Assembly: GCF_900079775.1 (NCBI RefSeq)
Contig: NZ_LT556035.1
Location: 27,377 to 80,046 of the forward strand
Direction: 5' to 3'
Origin: Leyella lascolaii
GTDB taxonomy: Bacteria > Bacteroidota > Bacteroidia > Bacteroidales > Bacteroidaceae
DNA length: 52,670 nt
Position 1 is the stretch's first letter. Every line of letters begins with the position of its first letter. The notes under the pieces are model-generated. The model was not told the origin of the DNA and made no database searches. It saw only the letters and a program-made list of their open reading frames with translations. Position numbers and translations under genes: made by a program. Shown here piece after piece: positions 46,329 through 52,670 of the stretch.

Positions 46329-47648
46329 TCAGTCTACTTCCTCAACAACAGTCTTCACTCCTTTTATCTTTTCTCCGTCTGCCATGCGCAACACCTGACG
46401 TAGTTTGGAACGTTCAACCGCGACATATGAATAGCGTTCTTTTATGTCGATTCTGCCAATGTCACCAGCCTTGAGTCCTGCCTTCTTGCATAGGAAACCT
46501 ACAATATCTCCCTTGCTTATCTTGCTCTGTTTCCCCTTACCTATATATACTGTAGCGTTTACAGGCTGTGGCACAGGCGGCAACTCGGAAGGCAGTTCGA
46601 AACCGTCAACATCTTTCCTCACATAGTCGGGAAGCTTTTCAGAAGGATTCAACAAAAAGAAGACTCTGCCGGAAGCGTCCCACCGGGCTGTACGCCCAAT
46701 GCGGTGAATGTAATTATCTTCTGTTTCCGGAAGATGATAGTGTATGATATTCTCGACAAACGGTATGTCAAGCCCTCGCGAAGCAAGGTCTGTACTGACA
46801 AGCACATTGGACGAACCGTTTGAAAACTTGTAAACGGCAGCCTCCCGTTCGCGCTGTTCCATTCCTCCATGGTATGCGCTCGTGACAAATCCGAGGCTAC
46901 GCAGATGGGCGTTTACACGCTCGACGCTTTCGCGATAGTTCACAAACACAATACTGCTTTGATTCCCGAAAGTCCTCAATAAAGATGACAATGTCTCAAG
47001 CTTGTCTTTTACAGGAACAGAAACCTTATATATACCGATTCTACGCGAGGATGAGTCAGCACTGTCAAGAAAGTCAATACGCACCGTACGCCCCATCTTC
47101 ACGAAATGAGGAATTGCCTCCGCATCAGTAGCCGACAAGAGCACACGCATTCTCAAATCAGACAACTTGTACATTATCTCACTCATTTCGTCTGCGAATC
47201 CCATCTCCAGACATTTGTCAAACTCATCTATGACAAGATACCTGATGCCACCGGCAGGGATGTTACGCTTATCAAGATGATCGTTAAGACGTCCAGGAGT
47301 GGCAAACACAACATGTGGACACACCTGACGCAAGGTGCGGTGTTCCTCCATAGCCATACGGCCGCCATAACACGCGCAACAGCGTAATCCTGTCTTCATA
47401 TCGTTGAACACATTGGCAGACTGCAACGCAAGTTCGCGCCCGGGCACAATTACAACACACTGTACGCGGTTGTCCGTCTTGTCTATCAACTGTATTATAG
47501 GTAGAAGATAAGCCAGAGTCTTTCCGGAACCGGTAGGCGACAACAGTACAACATCATTGTCAGCCCGAGATATAGCCTCACAGGCTGCACGCTGCATATT
47601 GCTCAGAGATTCTATCCCGAGCTTTTTCAAACAATCATTTATTATCAT
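46329..47648 (-). CDS. DbpA-like DEAD-box RNA helicase
   Basis: A 439-residue RNA helicase. Motifs are SPTGSGKTLAYLLP (I), PGRELALQ (Ia), TPGRLNDHL (Ib), VIDEFDKCLEMGF (II, DEFD rather than DEAD), SATDAE (III), VSTDLASRGLDIP (V) and HRIGRTARWD (VI). The last 70 residues (YIGKGKQSKISKGDIVGFLCKKAG) form a DbpA-type RNA-binding domain, so it probably acts on 23S rRNA during large-subunit assembly. The start overlaps the end of the upstream TPR gene by 14 bases. Confidence 0.9.
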   Translation of the reverse strand: MIINDCLKKLGIESLSNMQRAACEAISRADNDVVLLSPTGSGKTLAYLLPIIQLIDKTDNRVQCVVIVPGRELALQSANVFNDMKTGLRCCACYGGRMAMEEHRTLRQVCPHVVFATPGRLNDHLDKRNIPAGGIRYLVIDEFDKCLEMGFADEMSEIMYKLSDLRMRVLLSATDAEAIPHFVKMGRTVRIDFLDSADSSSRRIGIYKVSVPVKDKLETLSSLLRTFGNQSSIVFVNYRESVERVNAHLRSLGFVTSAYHGGMEQREREAAVYKFSNGSSNVLVSTDLASRGLDIPFVENIIHYHLPETEDNYIHRIGRTARWDASGRVFFLLNPSEKLPDYVRKDVDGFELPSELPPVPQPVNATVYIGKGKQSKISKGDIVGFLCKKAGLKAGDIGRIDIKERYSYVAVERSKLRQVLRMADGEKIKGVKTVVEEVD

Positions 47649-48852
47649 CCGTCTTTAATAACGTGTCAATTTCTTCAAATTCCTTTCCCATGTTAAGGTT
47701 AAGGTAAATAGTGTATAGCGGCATCCCCCACTTGCCTTTCTGGTCTGGAGCGAGGGCTCTGTAACGCTCAAGATATGGCATCGCGCTTTTATAAAGATTC
47801 CTTAACCGCGATTTCTGCTTGCGCGACATAAGTGTATTCGAATCTATTCTCAACGCCTGGTTGAAATATGCCAGTCCGGCATTAAGGTAGGCGTCTGCCA
47901 GTGTGTCGTTGCGTGCAATCAAGCCGTCACTTATGTTTATACACTCATCATAACGTCCGATATTGAGCAGGACGGTACTCTTTGCATACAGAAAAACAGC
48001 ATTTGCACTGTCTGTCTCCAATGCGCGGTCACAAAGGATGAGGGCGTTCCTCATATCGTCATGCTTGTAATACAGGTCAAAAAGACGCGGGAAAAAATAC
48101 ATGGACCTTGGATATCTGTCGAAACCCGCAAGCAACAACGATTTATATTTTGCCGTGTCAGACTGCTGCTTATATGTCTCGGCAAGATACTGATATAAGA
48201 ACTTACGCCTTGCAGTATCTGCCATCGCCAGTTCGGAATGCTTCAATGTCTTCCCGGCATCATTCTGTTTGAATCCGCAATACACTGCCATGTAAGCGGC
48301 ACGAGACAAGAGACTGTCACGTGTTCCGTAATCGTATTCAGAAAAAATAGGCTGATTCTTACAGTCAATGTATGTATCAAAAAAATCAAACGCCTGCTTG
48401 AAATCACCTTTTCTTGCAAAGAACAATCCTCCGTTATACATGTTCGGGCGATATGTATTAAGAAAAGCGGAGTGCTTTTTCCTATATTTAAGAACAATAC
48501 GTCCGTGCTTGTCCGGCTCTGCGTCTATCGAATCAAAACTCTCAAGAACCAGAAACATCCTGCGTGTAGCATTGAACATAACTGCCGTATCATACTGTTT
48601 TTTCAAATACAACTGCTCATTGCCGACATCGTATTGCTTCTTTATCGCGTCGAAAAGCACCAGCCAAATCTTATCATTCTTACGGTTCGCGGAATCCTTA
48701 AGTAAATTACGCATTGATTCTTCCGCCTTAGCCAATTCGTTTCCTGCCTTAACCCAAACCTTTGCCTGTGATATTTCCTTTCTTTGGGAAAACATGCTGA
48801 CCGGAACAAAAAAGAAGAATGCGAATAATACAAATTTATTTACAGAAACCAT
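47635..48852 (-). CDS. Exported TPR protein (paralogue of the 48974 gene product)
   Basis: A 405-residue protein with an N-terminal signal peptide (VNKFVLFAFFFFVPVSMFSQ), then TPR-like helical pairs to the end. The ending ALAPDQKGKWGMPLYTIYLNLNMGKEFEEIDTLL parallels that of the neighbouring TPR protein, so the two are related by duplication. I start it at ATG 48852 because the frame's earlier starts (48909, 48858) lack the usual charged signal start. It overlaps the helicase gene by 14 bases and is probably co-transcribed with it. Confidence 0.72.
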   Translation of the reverse strand: MVSVNKFVLFAFFFFVPVSMFSQRKEISQAKVWVKAGNELAKAEESMRNLLKDSANRKNDKIWLVLFDAIKKQYDVGNEQLYLKKQYDTAVMFNATRRMFLVLESFDSIDAEPDKHGRIVLKYRKKHSAFLNTYRPNMYNGGLFFARKGDFKQAFDFFDTYIDCKNQPIFSEYDYGTRDSLLSRAAYMAVYCGFKQNDAGKTLKHSELAMADTARRKFLYQYLAETYKQQSDTAKYKSLLLAGFDRYPRSMYFFPRLFDLYYKHDDMRNALILCDRALETDSANAVFLYAKSTVLLNIGRYDECINISDGLIARNDTLADAYLNAGLAYFNQALRIDSNTLMSRKQKSRLRNLYKSAMPYLERYRALAPDQKGKWGMPLYTIYLNLNMGKEFEEIDTLLKTDDNK

Positions 48853-48923
48853 ATACATATACTTTAGTACGATACCGCGCAAACAAGAAAACAAAAATCC
48901 GGACATCACATCCGGTGAATAAA

Positions 48924-48967
48924 TTTATTTTATCCTCCACAAAATATGCTGTGGAGGATAAAATAAA
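48924..48967 (-). terminator. Terminator after the gyrA-TPR unit
   Basis: An 18-bp perfect inverted repeat (48924-48941 with 48950-48967) with an 8-base loop lies 6 bases beyond the stop codon of the 48974 gene. On the minus strand its distal arm ends in an AT-rich tract. Confidence 0.75.
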
Positions 48968-48973
48968 GATTCA

Positions 48974-50188
48974 TCATTTAATCAGAGCTTCCATCTCCTT
49001 GGTACGACTGTCGTCCGCACCGTAAAGACTGTAATAGCATTGATACAGCGGATAGCTCCAGTTGGCATCCTTACGGTTCGGATCCAAAGAGCGGGCTTTC
49101 TCAAGATATCCCAAAGACTCCATCAAAAGAGGCTTTTGCTCATTGGCTGTCGCCAACGTTCCTGCCTTAGAATTCAACGAATATCCTAAATATGTGAATA
49201 CGATTGCCTGTTTGTCATCAAGTTCTATGGACTTTTTTAATGACGCGATAGCATCGTCCCACTTTTCAGCATTCATCTCGTTCTGACCCTTCATTGCCCA
49301 GATGTTAGCGTTGTTGGGGTCCACAGCAATACGCTCACTGATTAAAGCAAGCTGCTTCTGATCCATTCCCAGACCTCCATACAGAGTGACAAGCGCATTG
49401 AAAACCTGCTCGTCCTTGTTGGTTGTAGCATAAAGAGCCTCAACCTCTTTCATACTTTTCAATGAGTCTTCTTTTGTTTTAAGTCCCTGCTGCATGAGAT
49501 ATACTTTCAGACCGAGAGCCTCACGGTATGACGCAGTGTCTTTAAGTGCTATATCACAATATTTGTTTGCATTTTCAAGATTGTTGGCTTGGAATGAATA
49601 CACTGCAGCAACACGTGCGACCTCTCCGAGCCAGAGATCCGGTTCTTTAGTCTTGTCTACATCCGCGAAAAGTGGAGACGAAGCGCTCTCAACATACAGA
49701 GCGTAATTGTTCAGTGCCGAGGCCTGGTCGCCTTTTTCTGCGGCATACTGTCCGCCATTGATCAGATGAGTGCGCAATCTGTAAAGCTTCTCCTGATTAG
49801 ACTTATGGAACTTCGGAGACACCTTGCCCTTTGCGTTAGGCATGTTGTCGTATTTGTCACACTCCATTCCATTCTTCATTGCGGCATAAGCTGCATTATA
49901 AAGTCCAAGTGTGTCATATGGTTCAGGATTTCCCTGCTGCATCTGAACGACCAGCTGGTTGGTATTCAAAGTACTTTCCTCCTTAGACACCTTTTCCATT
50001 GCCAGTTCCACAAGCTTATTGTAAGCCTTAGCCTTCTGTTGCGCATCCAAAGACGAGAGGTTGGCATTAAGAAGTTTTTCTGCCTCCGCATAATCCTTAG
50101 ATTTCAGTATGCTTTTTAAAGCATCTCCCTGAGCAAAAGCTGAAGTGGCAGCTACTGCCAATACAGCCGAAATTATTAGCTTTTTCAT
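48974..50188 (-). CDS. Exported TPR protein
   Basis: A 404-residue protein with a signal peptide (MKKLIISAVLAVAATSAFAQ) and TPR-like helices throughout. Clear units are at PNNANIWAMKGQNEMNAEKWDDAIASLKKSIEL (residues about 285-320). The C-terminal SLGYLEKARSLDPNRKDANWSYPLYQCYY segment matches its neighbour's. A gene like this commonly follows gyrA in Bacteroidales. It is 32 bases downstream of gyrA. Function unknown; a periplasmic scaffold is likely. Confidence 0.82.
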   Translation of the reverse strand: MKKLIISAVLAVAATSAFAQGDALKSILKSKDYAEAEKLLNANLSSLDAQQKAKAYNKLVELAMEKVSKEESTLNTNQLVVQMQQGNPEPYDTLGLYNAAYAAMKNGMECDKYDNMPNAKGKVSPKFHKSNQEKLYRLRTHLINGGQYAAEKGDQASALNNYALYVESASSPLFADVDKTKEPDLWLGEVARVAAVYSFQANNLENANKYCDIALKDTASYREALGLKVYLMQQGLKTKEDSLKSMKEVEALYATTNKDEQVFNALVTLYGGLGMDQKQLALISERIAVDPNNANIWAMKGQNEMNAEKWDDAIASLKKSIELDDKQAIVFTYLGYSLNSKAGTLATANEQKPLLMESLGYLEKARSLDPNRKDANWSYPLYQCYYSLYGADDSRTKEMEALIK

Positions 50189-50220
50189 AATTGCATTATT
50201 TTAAAGTGGTTATATAATCC

Positions 50221-52670
50221 TCACTCCTTGCTTTCTTCACTTTCTGATACTGTTCCGGATACTATATCTTCTGCAATATCCTCCTGTTTCTGTGTCCATT
50301 GAGCACGGCTTTCTTCCTCTACGGTCGCTTCAAGCTCGCTGCTCATCACCTTACATACACTTGCAATGACGTCATTCTTCTTTGAAAGATTAATCAGTCT
50401 CACTCCCTGGGTCGCACGTCCCATGACACGGCACTCCGCTACTGAGAGGCGTATGGCAATACCGCTCTTATTGATTATCATCAAATCATTGCTGTCTGTT
50501 ACATTCTTGATTGCAACCAGACGTCCGGTCTTATCCGTTATGCTAAGAGTCTTGACACCCTTACCGCCACGGTTTGTTATACGATAGTCATTAACCTGTG
50601 AACGCTTTCCGTATCCGTTCTCGCTTACAACCATAACGGTCTCTGTCTCCGGATTATTCACAACAATCATTCCGACGACTTCATCGTCTCCGTCATCCAG
50701 ACGCATACCTCTAACACCTGTAGCAACACGTCCCATGGTGCGTATGGAATTCTCATCGAATCTTACGGCACGACCGTTACGGTTTGCCATAATAAGTTCG
50801 TTTCTACCATTAGTCAGGCGTACATCCACCACCTCGTCATCTTCTGCTATATTTATTGCGATAACTCCGTTTGTGCGAGGACGTGAGTATGCTTCCAGAC
50901 AAGTTTTCTTTACAGTGCCGTGCTTTGTAGCGAATACGACGTAATGAGAATTAACGAATGCCTCGTCATCAAGGCCGCTCAAACGCAGCATGGCGTTTAC
51001 AGAGTCGTCGCTTTCTATATTAAGCATGTTCTGAATTGCCCGTCCCTTAAAGTTCTTGTCTCCTTCAGGAATCTCATAACACTTAAGCCAATAGCAGCGT
51101 CCTTTGCGTGTGAAGAACAGCATGGTCTGATGCATGGTGGCAGGATATATATACTCTGTGAAATCCTGCTCTCTCGTGCGTGCGCCTTTCGAGCCGACGC
51201 CTCCGCGTGCCTGCTCCCTGAACTCGCTTAAAGGAGTGCGCTTGATGTATCCAAGATGACTTACGGTAATTACAACAGGATCATTCGGGTAGAAATCCTC
51301 GGCATTGAACTCATGCTCGTAAGGCTTTATCTCTGTACGTCTCGGGTCATTATATTTGTCCTTCACCTCAAGAAGCTCGTCTTTCATGACTTTCTTGCAC
51401 AATTCGGGGTCGTCCAATATAGACTGCAAATATGATATCTGGCGCAACAACTCATCGTATTCAGCGTGCAACTGATCCATACGCAGTCCGGTAAGCTGCG
51501 CAAGACGCATATCAACAATTGCCTTTGACTGCAGTTCATCCAGTTCAAATCTACGTTCAAGATTGCGCTGGGCGTCTGACGGAGTCTTGCTTGCACGTAT
51601 TATACGCACCACTTCCTCCACGTTGTCACATGCTATAATCAAACCTTTTATTATATGCGCACGCTCCTCAGCCTTTGCAAGATCAAACCGCGTACGACGT
51701 ATCGTCACGTCATGACGATGTTCCACAAAATATCTTACACAGTCTTTCAGCGACAGCAAACGCGGACGTCCTTTTACCAAGGCAATGCAATTTACAGAGA
51801 ACGAACTTTGCATTGCTGTCATCTTATACAGTTTGTTTAATATGACATTGGCATTTGCATCTCTCTTAACATCCACTACAACGCGCATTCCCTGTCTTCC
51901 GGATTCATCATTCACATTGGAAATGCCGTCAATCTTGCCTTCCTTTACGAGTTCTGCAATATTCTCCACCAACTGCGCCTTATTGACTCCGTAAGGCAGT
52001 TCTGTAACAACTATCTTGTCGTGTGAGTCATCGCTCTCTATCTCCGACTTGGCTCTGAGAACAATTCTTCCACGCCCGGTCTCATAGGCGTCCTTCACGC
52101 CCTGCAAACCATATATGTATGCTCCGGTAGGGAAATCAGGAGCCTTTATATATTGCATGAGACCTTCCGTATCTATATCAGGATTGTCTATGTATGCACA
52201 GCATCCGTCAACGACCTCACCAAGATTGTGTGTCGGTATATTTGTTGCCATACCCACGGCTATTCCGTTACCTCCATTGACCAGCAGATTCGGTATTTTT
52301 GTCGGCATGACCGTCGGTTCCTGCAAAGTGTCATCAAAATTGTTGGTCATGTCAACCGTATCTTTCTCCAAGTCGTCCATGACATGCTCGCCCATTTTTG
52401 ACAGCCTGCACTCAGTGTAACGCATAGCGGCTGCGGAGTCACCGTCTATAGAACCGAAGTTTCCCTGTCCGTCAACAAGAGTATATCGCATGTTCCAATC
52501 CTGTCCCATACGGACAATTGCGCCATAAACAGAAATGTCTCCATGAGGATGATATTTTCCCAACACCTCACCTACAACACGTGCGCATTTCTTATAAGGG
52601 TTGTTGCTTGTATTGCCGATACCAAGCATTCCGTATAATATACGTCTGTGGACAGGCTTAAAACCATCAC
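50221..52670 (-). CDS. gyrA: DNA gyrase subunit A (5' end beyond window)
   Basis: The last 815 residues or so of gyrase A; the frame runs off the right edge at DGFKPVHRRILYG, so about 35-40 N-terminal residues are missing. The catalytic tyrosine is in AAMRYTE (codon at 52417-52419). The quinolone region reads KYHPHGDISVYGAIVRM, with Ile and Gly at the E. coli Ser83 and Asp87 positions. A C-terminal beta-pinwheel follows, with QARGGVG (51193-51213) at the GyrA-box position and a further TNRGGKG (50557-50577). The tail is acidic (ESEESKE). A TPR gene follows in the same direction. Confidence 0.97.
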   Translation of the reverse strand, partial: DGFKPVHRRILYGMLGIGNTSNNPYKKCARVVGEVLGKYHPHGDISVYGAIVRMGQDWNMRYTLVDGQGNFGSIDGDSAAAMRYTECRLSKMGEHVMDDLEKDTVDMTNNFDDTLQEPTVMPTKIPNLLVNGGNGIAVGMATNIPTHNLGEVVDGCCAYIDNPDIDTEGLMQYIKAPDFPTGAYIYGLQGVKDAYETGRGRIVLRAKSEIESDDSHDKIVVTELPYGVNKAQLVENIAELVKEGKIDGISNVNDESGRQGMRVVVDVKRDANANVILNKLYKMTAMQSSFSVNCIALVKGRPRLLSLKDCVRYFVEHRHDVTIRRTRFDLAKAEERAHIIKGLIIACDNVEEVVRIIRASKTPSDAQRNLERRFELDELQSKAIVDMRLAQLTGLRMDQLHAEYDELLRQISYLQSILDDPELCKKVMKDELLEVKDKYNDPRRTEIKPYEHEFNAEDFYPNDPVVITVSHLGYIKRTPLSEFREQARGGVGSKGARTREQDFTEYIYPATMHQTMLFFTRKGRCYWLKCYEIPEGDKNFKGRAIQNMLNIESDDSVNAMLRLSGLDDEAFVNSHYVVFATKHGTVKKTCLEAYSRPRTNGVIAINIAEDDEVVDVRLTNGRNELIMANRNGRAVRFDENSIRTMGRVATGVRGMRLDDGDDEVVGMIVVNNPETETVMVVSENGYGKRSQVNDYRITNRGGKGVKTLSITDKTGRLVAIKNVTDSNDLMIINKSGIAIRLSVAECRVMGRATQGVRLINLSKKNDVIASVCKVMSSELEATVEEESRAQWTQKQEDIAEDIVSGTVSESEESKE

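Noticed and set aside
46576..47648. DEFD instead of DEAD in the helicase as a possible inactivating change
   Set aside because: All other helicase motifs are intact, and as far as I recall DEFD occurs in DbpA-like helicases of this phylum.
1..52670. tRNA, rRNA, CRISPR arrays and insertion sequences
   Set aside because: I scanned the gaps for cloverleaf and regular-repeat patterns and for transposase-like frames and found none.

Overview
The window looks like ordinary chromosome from an anaerobic member of the Bacteroidales (phylum Bacteroidota); I cannot fix the genus. Lineage evidence seen in the sequence: promoters of the Bacteroidota type (TTG, 20 bp, then TAnnTTTG) upstream of several genes, almost no Shine-Dalgarno sites, a GT3-type glycogen synthase, a DPP III with an HECLGH zinc motif, a complete Bat (Bacteroides aerotolerance) operon, a DUF3127 protein, and an Rnf complex downstream of an RseC homologue. 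I found no tRNA, rRNA, CRISPR array, prophage or insertion sequence.

Layout. 0.8-5.1 kb: glycogen phosphorylase and GT3 glycogen synthase, on the minus strand from one promoter. 5.2-5.7 kb: a small secreted protein on the plus strand. 5.8-13.3 kb: a six-gene minus-strand operon running dnaN, DnaQ-like exonuclease, coaBC, a DUF4835 protein, recN and a protease-like TPR protein. 13.4-13.8 kb: a divergent DUF3127 gene whose product ends like SSB. 13.9-17.3 kb: a gene-poor stretch holding a secreted TonB-C-like/TPR protein and a glycosyltransferase fragment. 17.3-18.0 kb: rplU-rpmA. 18.2-37.4 kb: sixteen minus-strand genes with mostly tiny gaps: moxR, DUF58, a BatD-like protein, batA, batB, batC, a batD-batE fusion, a PAP2 phosphatase, queA, an Smr protein, nadE, an AraC-type regulator, DPP III, an AlkD-like protein, purA and hisS. 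A separate -10-like element lies in front of purA. 38.1-44.7 kb: rseC-rnfBCDGEA-galE. 44.8-45.3 kb: an unknown acidic protein on the plus strand. 45.3-46.3 kb: non-coding, rich in hairpins and repeats. 46.3-52.7 kb: a DbpA-like helicase, two related TPR proteins and gyrA, which is cut by the right edge.

How the genes fit together. The dnaN operon and its divergent neighbour combine replication and repair with coenzyme A synthesis. The MoxR-DUF58-Bat block is a predicted envelope chaperone and metal-binding assembly with two von Willebrand A proteins and TPR partners. Rnf couples ferredoxin oxidation to NAD reduction and ion pumping, and RseC may service its redox centres. The most interesting observations are the SSB-like tail on the DUF3127 protein, the BatD-BatE fusion, the protease-like domain lacking His and Asp, the non-standard quinolone-region residues in GyrA, and shared sequence motifs in the otherwise empty gaps. 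No clear new defence or mobile system was found.
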